NCBI GenBank assembly: GCA_947575235.1
Contig: CANPMT010000027.1
Coordinates: forward strand, 1 to 38,374
Reading direction: 5' to 3'
DNA: 38,374 bases
Source: an uncultured Porphyromonadaceae bacterium
GTDB taxonomy: Bacteria; Bacteroidota; Bacteroidia; Bacteroidales; Muribaculaceae
A program made the position numbers and the translations under genes. Shown piece after piece: positions 24,764 to 33,212 of this stretch. Every line of letters begins with the position of its first letter. Positions within the stretch are counted from its first letter, which is position 1. A model generated the notes under the pieces. That model was not told where the DNA came from. It saw nothing but the letters and a program-made list of their open reading frames with translations, and made no database searches.

Positions 24764-26269
24764 ATGAAAAAGTTCTTTACGTTCTTAATGGTAGCGGCTG
24801 GCTTCATCACGGCAAGTGCAGAAGTGTCGCTCACACCGGAACAGAACAAAGCCTACATGATTCAGCACTCAAGCGGTTACTACATGACCGTGGATGGAGA
24901 GGCGTTGAAAATCATGAGTGAGAATCCAAACAGCGCTCAGACATTCACGTTTGAGCTGGTGGCCGGCACAGAGGCTACCTACAACATCAAGACCGAGGAT
25001 GGCACCTACATCGGCAGCGACACAAAATGGACGGTGCAATTCCTCACAGATACAACTGACCCATATGCCCAGTTCACATTTGAGGCAGGCCATAAGGATG
25101 GCTATCTCATCATGCACAACGAAGGCCGGAATGGCTATATGGGCACTGACAACAACGAAGACGGCGCCACTGTCTATACCAACAAAGGTGGTACAGACGG
25201 AAAAGAGCTTTGGCGTTTCGTAAAGTGTGATCTGGGTAGCCTGATTGAAGATGCAGAATCATTCCTTGCATCAGATCTTGACACTGAGGCCTTCCCGGAA
25301 ACTGCAAGAAGAATTCTGTCAGATGAAATTGAAGCGGCCAGGAATTCAGAGAATCCCACTGAAGCGTCATCACGTCTGAGAGGGATTTTCTTTGCCATGA
25401 CATCTTTGTATGAGCATCTCAGCGAGGGTATCTCTTTGCTTGCGACTACAGAGGTGGGTTCGGTCATAGGCGGATGCACGGAAGAGAACAAGGCTAAGCT
25501 TGAAAGTGCGGTAAACGAGGCAAAGGCCTCATGGAGCGAGGCTGATGCAACCGCCTACAAAGCAGCCGCCACTGCAATTGAGGTTGCTAACAATGCTTTC
25601 AAGAATTCTCTCTATACTTTTATTCCCGCAGCAGATGCCAAATATTATCTGATGAACACCAATGCTGGTCTTGCCATGGCGGTATTCAACGGTGAGGTTG
25701 TGCTTGAAGATTATACAGAAGCCTCTAACCAGCAGTTCGAGATTATCCCTGTTGAGGGAGAGGGCAATTCTTTCAGCTTGAAAGTAGCTGATGGCTCTGG
25801 CTATATTGCACGCAAAGGAAGCTGGAACACTGTAATAGTGGATACTCCTGATGAAAATGCTGCAAAAATCACGTTCGAGATATACGACCTTGAGAACTCC
25901 ATTTATAATCTGAAGAAGTATAATGAATGGGGTTATATGGCGCCTGACAGTACGGAGCCAGGTTCGCTTGTCTACACCGACAAGGGTGACTGGGTGGCAA
26001 ACTGTCATTGGCAAATCAAGAACATCACAGACCGTCCGACCGCAGTTGACGAAGTTGTTGATACTGATGATTCTTTTGAAGTCCGTATCCAGGGTGGAAT
26101 GATTCATGTGACTTGTGGTGCTGATGATTCCATTGTGAATGTCTATGCCGTTGATGGAAGTAAGGTTGCTGCAGTGAGAACAGCAGACGGTGGTTGTGAT
26201 ATTCAACTTGAAAAGGGTTGCTACGTTGTAACCGTCAATGCTCTAAGCAAGGTGATTTACGTAAGATAA
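24764..26269 (+). CDS. Secreted ricin-like lectin-domain protein with T9SS sorting tail
   Basis: This 501-residue exported protein has a signal peptide (MKKFFTFLMVAAGFITASA). Residues about 25-155 and 285-425 look like two beta-trefoil (ricin-type) carbohydrate-binding segments: YMIQHSSGYYMTVDGEALKI, DGYLIMHNEGRNGYMG, KYYLMNTNAGLAMAVFNGEVVL, GYMAPDSTEPGSLVYTDKGDWVANCHWQI. Between them lies a helical region (about 160-280), rich in Ala/Glu, resembling FIVAR-like spacers. The C-terminal 75 residues (VNVYAVDGSKVAAVRTADGGCDIQLEKGCYVVTV) look like a type A T9SS sorting domain, so the protein is probably attached to or released from the surface by type IX secretion. No enzyme motif is seen. A terminator hairpin follows. 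Confidence 0.7.
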   Translation: MKKFFTFLMVAAGFITASAEVSLTPEQNKAYMIQHSSGYYMTVDGEALKIMSENPNSAQTFTFELVAGTEATYNIKTEDGTYIGSDTKWTVQFLTDTTDPYAQFTFEAGHKDGYLIMHNEGRNGYMGTDNNEDGATVYTNKGGTDGKELWRFVKCDLGSLIEDAESFLASDLDTEAFPETARRILSDEIEAARNSENPTEASSRLRGIFFAMTSLYEHLSEGISLLATTEVGSVIGGCTEENKAKLESAVNEAKASWSEADATAYKAAATAIEVANNAFKNSLYTFIPAADAKYYLMNTNAGLAMAVFNGEVVLEDYTEASNQQFEIIPVEGEGNSFSLKVADGSGYIARKGSWNTVIVDTPDENAAKITFEIYDLENSIYNLKKYNEWGYMAPDSTEPGSLVYTDKGDWVANCHWQIKNITDRPTAVDEVVDTDDSFEVRIQGGMIHVTCGADDSIVNVYAVDGSKVAAVRTADGGCDIQLEKGCYVVTVNALSKVIYVR

Positions 26270-26277
26270 ACTGACTG

Positions 26278-26312
26278 TCAGGCAGGAACTGTAAATGTCG
26301 GTTCCTGCCTGA
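26278..26312 (+). terminator. Terminator hairpin after the ricin-like gene
   Basis: A perfect 12-bp stem (tcaggcaggaac, 26278-26289, with 26301-26312) around an 11-nt loop begins 9 bp after the stop codon. The following sequence (attgtattcctt) is moderately U-rich. Confidence 0.75.
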
Positions 26313-26449
26313 ATTGTATTCCTTGATAATCCACGGATGAGGTTGCCCCGGAGATGGATATAGCCAAGTCCAAGTGCGGCAGACAGAGCAATCAAAGTCT
26401 ACGAATATTGAAGATTAAACAACTTCAACACCAAAAATCTTTATCACAA

Positions 26450-29400
26450 ATGTTTAAACAACTAACAAACATCATGGTTGGCGTGATAATGGTGGCTTCA
26501 CCGGTTTATGTATCGGCTTCTATTCCGGTCGTGAAAATCGGTCAGTCATCATTCATGTCGGCAAAAGCACCAGCCAAGTCGCCTGCTGACGGCTTGGTAA
26601 TCAATGGAACGGGACAGACCGCATCTTTTGTTGTGGATGCCCAAAACCTGTGTGACCAAATCACACTTACGGCAACGGCCGGACTTAAAGTTTCACCGGA
26701 AGTTCTTCCGGCAGATGCCCGGAACGCATCTGTTGAAGTGACACTATTAAGCACACTTCCCACCACGGAGGGCAAGATCATTCTCCGAAGCGGCGATTAC
26801 AGGTATGTCGTGAATGTCTTAGGTTACGGATCAGAACTTGAGCAAAAAGACTTGAGCATGAATCCTGTATACATTGGCAATGACACCAGATTCACTAACA
26901 GTGCATCCGATGGATTCGCACCCGGAGAAAGCGGATACACAGTAGAGTTCCGTGCCAATCTTGGGGCACGCGAGCACATTGACGTATTTGGAGTCACACC
27001 AAAGGGACAGTCATTCAAGGCATATGTCGAGGAGGAGGAGATAGGCCTTTACAACAGCACTGAAAAGATTGCGTTTGGCAATCCTAAAACTGCTGTTGAT
27101 GGAGGCAAGTCTCAGTTCTATAACAACGACGGCAAAGCACACACCTACCGTTTCTCAGTTACTTCAGATAAACGTGTATTCGCTTACAGGGATGGTATTC
27201 AAGTGGCCTCTCTGCGTGCGGCCGATTATGCAAATCAGGCTGATTGGGCATTGGAGAATGGTGATGCGGTGGAAAATCTTCTTAAGAATTCAGACTTTGA
27301 AGGTGAATGGAATATCCGAGAAAGCGACAGTCTCGTCAATAAGGTTGAGGGTTGGAGACTTGAACCGATTGACCAATATAACTGTAAGTACACTGTAATC
27401 AATAAAGAACTGGATAAGGAGCATGACTATTTCAACCATGTCATGAATCTTCAGCGTTATAACTGGAATGACGGCTGGGCGGCAGGTACGGTTTCCCAGA
27501 TAGTCGATGTCGCACCAAACAGCACATACAGCCTTTCATTCCTTGCTTCGGCCGGTATAGAATCAAAGACCAAACAACTGATGGGTGAAGTGAGGATTCA
27601 GGAAGTTCAGGATTCAAAACTCGGTGAGTCAGTCGAGATAACTAATGAAGGGGAATTGAAACCTTACGGATTCACCTACACCACCTCGGCTGATTGCAAA
27701 CAGATAAAAGTGATTCTTTATAACGAACGGTTTGTGAATGGTGGTGGCTGGGGCTCATCTCCGCAACCATTTCTGGTTGACGATATCGTTCTTTCAGGGA
27801 CATCCCGTGTAATTGATCAAAAGGTTGGTTTTGATCTTGAAGGGAGTGGCATGGAATACTTCACATATGATGTAACCGGTGCATATGCCCCGCTTGTGCC
27901 TGTGCTTGAGCCCGAAATCAGCAATGTGGAATTGGATGGCTTCGGCACATCAAAGACAATCAAGGTAAACATAGCCAATCTTCTTGGCGATGATAAAGTA
28001 ACGGTTACCGCTACTCCGGGATTCATGGTATCACCTCCTGAGCTGAGTGCATCATCGGATGGAGAGATTACTGTCACTCTGAACAGCACGATGCCTGAAA
28101 CGGAAGGTAACGTTATCCTTCGTAACGGCGACCTCCGTACTTATATAAATCTTGTTGGCTATCATGAAGGGCTTGAACGAAAGGATCTAAGTGCCAATCC
28201 TATCTACGATGGCAAGTCGGATGAAACACTCTCACATGCAGCTTCAGACGGTTTCACTCCCGGAAAGAATGGATACACAGTGGAGTTCAAAGTGCAGCTT
28301 GATTCCGATAACAATTCATTTGACACATATGCCGTGACAACTGAAGGCTCTTCATTCAAGGCTTATGTAGAGCCCAATGAATTGGGAATCTACAATAGCA
28401 CAGAGAAGATTTCAATTCCCAATCCGCTGACATCAGCTGATGGCGGGAAATCCATTTTCTATAATGCCGATGGCAAGCCCCATACATACCGCTATGCAGT
28501 CACACCCGATAAACGTATCTATGTTTATCGTGATGGATTACAGGTGGCCGCTCTTCGTGCGGATGATTATGCGAATCAGTCTGAGTGGGCTGTTGAAAAC
28601 GGAGATATGGTGGAAAACCTGCTGAAGAATGGCGACTTTGAAGGCGAATGGGGAGTACGCAAAGATGGACTCGTCAATAATGTGGAGGGATGGATAGTTA
28701 ATCCCATTGATCAGTATAACTGCAAATATGACGTTATCAATAAAGAGATCAATCAGGATCTTGATATTGACAACCATGTGATGAGACTACAGCGTTACAA
28801 CTGGAACGACGGCTGGGGTGCAGGTACGGTGTCTCAGATTGTTGATGTCGCGCCCAACAGCACATACAGTCTTTCGTTCCTTGCTTCGGCCGGTATAGAA
28901 TCAAAGACCAAACAACTGATGGGTGAAGTGAAGATTCAGGAAGTTCAGGATCCACACCTTGGCGACTCGGTTGAGATAACGAATGAAGGAGACTTGAAAC
29001 CTTATGGGTTTACCTACACCACCACGGCAGACTGCAAACAGATAAAGGTGATACTTTACAATGAGCGATTTGTCAATGGCGGGGGCTGGGGCTCATCTCC
29101 GCAGCCTTTCATTGTAGATGAGATGGTTCTTTCCGGCACATCGCGTGTGCTCGATCAGAAAGTGGGTTATGAAATGAACGGTATGACAGCTAACCTGCTC
29201 GAATACTTCACATACGATGCCACCGGAGCATACGCTCCGATGAAACCGGGATTCGGTGATGACATTGAGGAGAGCGGCATTGAATCCGTTGAATATGGAT
29301 CAGACATTTCTGTCAATGTCGTAAGCGAAGGTGTGGTATTGCTCAACACTGCAGAAGGCTCAGATGTGCACGTATATGACATGATGGGAAAACCTGTCAT

Positions 29401-29512
29401 CATATTGAAGGGATATGAGGCCGGCTGTGTGATATCGCTGCCCGGACACGGGGTGTATATCTGCACCGTTTCAAACGGCAAATCATCCAAGACAATCAAA
29501 GTAATATACTAA
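26450..29512 (+). CDS. Large secreted protein with duplicated carbohydrate-binding-like modules and T9SS tail
   Basis: This protein has 1020 residues with the start at 26450, where a signal peptide begins (MFKQLTNIMVGVIMVASPVYVSA); an upstream ATG at 26354 would place 32 basic residues before it. Two copies of a unit of about 440 residues follow (coding DNA roughly 26590-27890 and 27910-29240). Each has an immunoglobulin-like beta segment, a LamG/concanavalin-like portion (GYTVEFRANLG, AYRDGIQVASLRAADYANQ), and a segment like CBM4/9 carbohydrate-binding modules (NLLKNSDFEGEW, DNHVMRLQRYNWNDGWGAGTVSQIVDVAPNSTY, with long stretches identical between copies). The end (VHVYDMMGKPVIILKGYEAGCVISLPGHGVYICTV) is a T9SS-type sorting domain. 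Function inferred: glycan binding at the surface; no catalytic motif is recognised. Confidence 0.65.
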   Translation: MFKQLTNIMVGVIMVASPVYVSASIPVVKIGQSSFMSAKAPAKSPADGLVINGTGQTASFVVDAQNLCDQITLTATAGLKVSPEVLPADARNASVEVTLLSTLPTTEGKIILRSGDYRYVVNVLGYGSELEQKDLSMNPVYIGNDTRFTNSASDGFAPGESGYTVEFRANLGAREHIDVFGVTPKGQSFKAYVEEEEIGLYNSTEKIAFGNPKTAVDGGKSQFYNNDGKAHTYRFSVTSDKRVFAYRDGIQVASLRAADYANQADWALENGDAVENLLKNSDFEGEWNIRESDSLVNKVEGWRLEPIDQYNCKYTVINKELDKEHDYFNHVMNLQRYNWNDGWAAGTVSQIVDVAPNSTYSLSFLASAGIESKTKQLMGEVRIQEVQDSKLGESVEITNEGELKPYGFTYTTSADCKQIKVILYNERFVNGGGWGSSPQPFLVDDIVLSGTSRVIDQKVGFDLEGSGMEYFTYDVTGAYAPLVPVLEPEISNVELDGFGTSKTIKVNIANLLGDDKVTVTATPGFMVSPPELSASSDGEITVTLNSTMPETEGNVILRNGDLRTYINLVGYHEGLERKDLSANPIYDGKSDETLSHAASDGFTPGKNGYTVEFKVQLDSDNNSFDTYAVTTEGSSFKAYVEPNELGIYNSTEKISIPNPLTSADGGKSIFYNADGKPHTYRYAVTPDKRIYVYRDGLQVAALRADDYANQSEWAVENGDMVENLLKNGDFEGEWGVRKDGLVNNVEGWIVNPIDQYNCKYDVINKEINQDLDIDNHVMRLQRYNWNDGWGAGTVSQIVDVAPNSTYSLSFLASAGIESKTKQLMGEVKIQEVQDPHLGDSVEITNEGDLKPYGFTYTTTADCKQIKVILYNERFVNGGGWGSSPQPFIVDEMVLSGTSRVLDQKVGYEMNGMTANLLEYFTYDATGAYAPMKPGFGDDIEESGIESVEYGSDISVNVVSEGVVLLNTAEGSDVHVYDMMGKPVIILKGYEAGCVISLPGHGVYICTVSNGKSSKTIKVIY
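26590..29240 (+). repeat. Internal tandem duplication of about 1.3 kb in the carbohydrate-binding-like gene
   Basis: The two units diverge over much of their length but share exact DNA tracts. The longest one seen is 55 bp, at 27539-27593 and 28877-28931. The mix of divergent and identical parts suggests gene conversion or strong constraint on the CBM-like core. Confidence 0.85.
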
Positions 29513-29519
29513 CCTAAAC

Positions 29520-29555
29520 GCAGTAGCATCGGGTCACACAGCCCGGTGCTACTGC
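29520..29555 (+). terminator. Hairpin between the repeat protein and GH43 genes
   Basis: A 14-bp stem with one G-T pair (29520-29533 with 29542-29555; loop tcacacag) lies in the 61-bp gap. It may attenuate or end transcription, or protect mRNA ends. Confidence 0.65.
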
Positions 29556-29573
29556 CAATCTAATATCCCAGCT

Positions 29574-31346
29574 GTGAAACTTCAACATTTACTCTTGACC
29601 GCCGGTATGATTTTTGCCGGATGGCTACCGGCAGAAGCGAAAGATTGTTTCAACCCCGGCGAACGGTGGAATGATACTTCAGGTAAGCATATCAACGCAC
29701 ATGGGGGGTGTGTCTTGTTTGAAGGCGGTACTTATTATTGGTTTGGTGAAGACCGCAACGGGTTTGTAAGCAACGGCATAAGCTGCTACAGCTCTGTCGA
29801 CTTATATAACTGGACCCGTATCGGCATTGTATTTGAAGCCTCTCAGGCAAAAGATGCGACAACCGGCAAATGCACACTTGAACGTCCTAAAGTAATCTAT
29901 AATGACATGACCGGTAAATGGGTGATGTATATCCATTGGGAAAACGGCGATGGTTATGGTGAGGCCAAGGTTTGTGTAGCTATCAGCGATAAGGTGGAAG
30001 GTCCTTACGTTGTGTCAGATGTATTCCGTCCCAATGGTCATGATTCGCGCGACCAGACAATTTTTAAGGATACTGACGGCAAAGCTTACCATTTCGGTTC
30101 GACAGACATGAACACGAACATGAACGTAGCTCTCCTTTCCGATGATTACCTGACAACTGAGAATAATCCGGTTACCGAGACAAAGATACTTAATGGCCTC
30201 AAATATGAGGCTCCGGCAATAGTGAAAAGAGGTGACACATATTTCGGCATTTTCTCAGGATGCACAGGATGGGCTCCGAATCCGGGACATAGCGCGACAA
30301 CTCTTGACATACTCGGGTATTGGGAGCCTCTTCGGAATTTTGCAATTGACAATGGGAATATGACCACCTATCGCAGCCAGAGCACATATATTCTTAAGGT
30401 TGCCGGATATGATAATGCCTACATATATATGGGCGACCGTTGGGATTCATCAGATGTCGGAGGCAAGTCGGAATATGTATGGCTGCCTTTAAGTCTGCGT
30501 TCGGGTGCTCCTACAGTGAAATGGTATGATTCGTGGAATATGGATGTATTTGTAAACAGCGATAGATTTGTACGAATCGCCGCTCCGGTTGATGGTGCTG
30601 TTGTCAGGATACTCGATAAATATTCCGACCGCTGGATGTCATCAAAAGGGAATGGTTTCTTCATTGATGACGATAACGATGACACAAACGTAGAATTCCG
30701 TCTTGAGTCTACATCTAATCCATATGTATGGCATTTCATCGAAAATAAATCAGGTAAATATCTTGAATCTATGTTCGGAGCGCTGATTTTGTCGGAAGGG
30801 AACGGGAAACCCACCCAGGATTGGCGTCTTGAATTGGAAGAGGATGGCTGTTATGCTATCCAGTGTGTGAACGATAATAAGGTGCTTTCAGTCTCAGGAG
30901 ATCTGCAGCTTGCATCTACTCCTCTTTTTATGATTAAGAAAGGGGCTGCCGAATCCCAGCATTTCGGCTTATATTTTGATGCCGATAAATATGATTATGA
31001 GTGCGCTGATATGTTCAGTGCGGGGTATCGTGCAGATAACCTTGATAAAATGCGCAAACAGGCTGATTTTGAAGCATCGGCCGGGATTGAAGAAACGTTG
31101 GGAGGGTATGGAGTTAAAATAGTATGCACCAATCCGGAGGGTATCACAATCAATTCAGAGACAGACACTCAGATGACAATGTCGGTCATTGAGGTATCAT
31201 CCGGCCGACGGATATTTTCCGATAATGTCGTCATTGTATCAGGCAAGACTTCAGTAGCGTTTCCGGGTATGCTTACGGTCGGAGTATATATTGTCAGTCT
31301 GGATAATGATACCAGTCACATCATATCAAAAATAATAATCTATTAA
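29574..31346 (+). CDS. Glycoside hydrolase family 43 enzyme, exo-beta-1,3-galactanase-like, with ricin-type domain and T9SS tail
   Basis: This 590-residue exported protein starts at GTG (29574), 19 bp after the hairpin, with signal peptide MKLQHLLLTAGMIFAGWLPAEA. The five-bladed propeller (about 25-330) has the GH43 subfamily-24/34 style: NDTSGKHINAHGGCVLFEGGTYYWFGED, a probable acid Glu103 (LERPKVIYN), a DSRD motif (157-160), and YEAPAIVKR with SGCTGWAPN. The usual GH43 catalytic Asp in blade 1 is replaced by NAHGG, as in known exo-beta-1,3-galactanases, which lack that base. Residues about 335-490 resemble a beta-trefoil CBM13 domain, and the last 80 a T9SS sorting tail. Likely substrate: arabinogalactan-type beta-1,3-galactan side; other GH43 specificities stay possible. 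Confidence 0.78.
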   Translation: MKLQHLLLTAGMIFAGWLPAEAKDCFNPGERWNDTSGKHINAHGGCVLFEGGTYYWFGEDRNGFVSNGISCYSSVDLYNWTRIGIVFEASQAKDATTGKCTLERPKVIYNDMTGKWVMYIHWENGDGYGEAKVCVAISDKVEGPYVVSDVFRPNGHDSRDQTIFKDTDGKAYHFGSTDMNTNMNVALLSDDYLTTENNPVTETKILNGLKYEAPAIVKRGDTYFGIFSGCTGWAPNPGHSATTLDILGYWEPLRNFAIDNGNMTTYRSQSTYILKVAGYDNAYIYMGDRWDSSDVGGKSEYVWLPLSLRSGAPTVKWYDSWNMDVFVNSDRFVRIAAPVDGAVVRILDKYSDRWMSSKGNGFFIDDDNDDTNVEFRLESTSNPYVWHFIENKSGKYLESMFGALILSEGNGKPTQDWRLELEEDGCYAIQCVNDNKVLSVSGDLQLASTPLFMIKKGAAESQHFGLYFDADKYDYECADMFSAGYRADNLDKMRKQADFEASAGIEETLGGYGVKIVCTNPEGITINSETDTQMTMSVIEVSSGRRIFSDNVVIVSGKTSVAFPGMLTVGVYIVSLDNDTSHIISKIIIY

Positions 31347-31364
31347 CGTTCTTAATAATATCAG

Positions 31365-33212
31365 ATGATGGCACGAAAACCTTCACAAGACCAATCAGCA
31401 CGTGTCAATGACACATCGGATATTTCAACTATGGCAGCATATGCGGGTATGGTGATTTTCATCGTGCTCGCATATGTGTCGCTTATTGGTTATAATTCCC
31501 ATTATCTCAAAGAGGTTGAAGTATTATCTCTATTTATACCGGACATTCAGTATTTTAAAGAATGCATGGCCATCCCGGGAGGATTGCTCTTCTGGGCTGC
31601 GTCGTTTTTGACACAATTCTTTTTCCATCCATGGCTGGGCACAAGCGTAATGGTGGCTCTTCTCATAGGATTATGGTGGCTTATAACCTGGACCTTCAAT
31701 CTGCCTAAGTCGCTCTTCACGGCAGCTGCCATTCCATCGGCCATGCTGCTTCTTGCATTTCTGTCACCCGGATATCTCATATATGTTGCCAAGACACAGG
31801 GATTTGCGTACGTGGGCATAATCGGGGTGGCCGTATCAACGATTATATGCCGGATTTATATGCTCAGGCAACCGTTGGCATGGAAAGTGTGTGTGCTGCT
31901 TGCCGGTGCTGCTTTATATCCCTTGTTTGGCTTCTATTCTCTTTTCGGAATATTGCTTGCCTCTCTTCAGGAGATCAATAATAAACAAAGAAATTGGATT
32001 GCGATAATAATAGGGATGATAGGTATTATAAGTATACCCAGGATAACATATTATATTCCGGGGATACATCTGATGCAGTCACAGATGTACACATCCGGCT
32101 TGCCTCGTTTCGGAATTGACAATACCCTCGCGGAGACTCCTTATGTTATTTGTTTTGCCATTGTTTGTGCATTCGGGCTCTTTGGAAGATGGTTGGCAAG
32201 CCGTGGCACTCGTCAGCGGCTGCAAGTCGGATTATCATCTTCTCTTTTCGTTGTGACTGTTGTGTCAATGATGGTTGGGCAATTCAGAGATGATAATTTC
32301 ACCACTTATCTGAGAATGGACCAGGCCATTGATAAGGGCGATTATGAATCTGCCATTGCTGCTGTAAGGGAGCTGAAAGAAACCCCTACCCGAACTATAT
32401 GTCTTTATACTCATATGGCTCTTTTTCATATGGATGAGGCTGGCGATTCGGTTTTCTCATTTCCTATGGGGGACACTGAATATAACTCACCTATCCCCAA
32501 TCTGGCTTTGCGCACCACTTGTTCAAGGAATCTTTTATATAGACTGGGCCGAATCAACGATTGTTATCGTTGGAGTATGGAAGATATGGCAGAGTACGGC
32601 CTAAAGGTGGAATATCTGAAATATCTCGCCAAATGCTCGCTGCTCAACAAAGAAACCAAGCTTGCGAGGCGTTATCTCAATTTACTTTCAAAGACTATGT
32701 TTCATAAAGAGTGGGCGCAAAAATACCTCGTTTTTGTGGAACATCCTGAAAAGATGGAAAGCGATCCGGAGTTTGCTTCCATAAAACCTTTGATGGCGTA
32801 TAGCAACCATATTGGAGGCGATGGAGGATTGATTGAAACTTATCTGTCCACATCATTGGCATCCATGGTCGGTGGGCCTCCACCATTGGTTGAACTTTCA
32901 TTGCAGTTCAACATGATGCGTAAGGATATAACTGATTTTTGGCCAAGATTTATCCTATATGCCAATTCTCATGAGAAAATACCGAGACATTATCAGGAAG
33001 CGGCCATCCTTTTCTCCACTTTGGAAAAGAAATTCGACTGGCATCAGTTTAATATAGATGAGGAGAATGGGGCAAGATTCCAGAGGTTTATGGAAATGGC
33101 AGCCAGAAACTCCAGGTTAAGTAACGAGACGAATCTTGAGTTGTTTAAACCGGAATTCGGTGACACTTACTGGTATTACTATTTCTTCATAAATAATTTG
33201 AGAACATCATGA
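31365..33212 (+). CDS. DUF6057-like polytopic membrane protein
   Basis: This 615-residue protein has many transmembrane helices: about 25-45, 70-95, 100-125, 130-150, 155-180, 190-215, 222-240, 260-285 and 300-320. They are followed by a soluble C-terminal half with helical, TPR-like stretches (AIAAVRELKETPTRTICLYTHMALFHMDEAGD, YGLKVEYLKYLAKCSLLNKETKLARRYLNLLSK). The pattern matches the Bacteroidetes DUF6057 family. It lies 18 bp after the GH43 gene and overlaps the next gene by 4 bp, so it is likely co-expressed with them. It might sense or transport; no known catalytic motif. Confidence 0.65.
   Translation: MMARKPSQDQSARVNDTSDISTMAAYAGMVIFIVLAYVSLIGYNSHYLKEVEVLSLFIPDIQYFKECMAIPGGLLFWAASFLTQFFFHPWLGTSVMVALLIGLWWLITWTFNLPKSLFTAAAIPSAMLLLAFLSPGYLIYVAKTQGFAYVGIIGVAVSTIICRIYMLRQPLAWKVCVLLAGAALYPLFGFYSLFGILLASLQEINNKQRNWIAIIIGMIGIISIPRITYYIPGIHLMQSQMYTSGLPRFGIDNTLAETPYVICFAIVCAFGLFGRWLASRGTRQRLQVGLSSSLFVVTVVSMMVGQFRDDNFTTYLRMDQAIDKGDYESAIAAVRELKETPTRTICLYTHMALFHMDEAGDSVFSFPMGDTEYNSPIPNLALRTTCSRNLLYRLGRINDCYRWSMEDMAEYGLKVEYLKYLAKCSLLNKETKLARRYLNLLSKTMFHKEWAQKYLVFVEHPEKMESDPEFASIKPLMAYSNHIGGDGGLIETYLSTSLASMVGGPPPLVELSLQFNMMRKDITDFWPRFILYANSHEKIPRHYQEAAILFSTLEKKFDWHQFNIDEENGARFQRFMEMAARNSRLSNETNLELFKPEFGDTYWYYYFFINNLRTS

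Noticed and set aside
25529..26206. 225-codon minus-strand frame opposite the ricin-like gene
   Set aside because: Antisense to a gene with signal peptide and sorting tail; no recognisable domain.
26354..26449. Upstream start for the duplicated carbohydrate-binding-like gene
   Set aside because: It would put 32 basic, non-signal residues in front of a clean signal peptide that begins at 26450.
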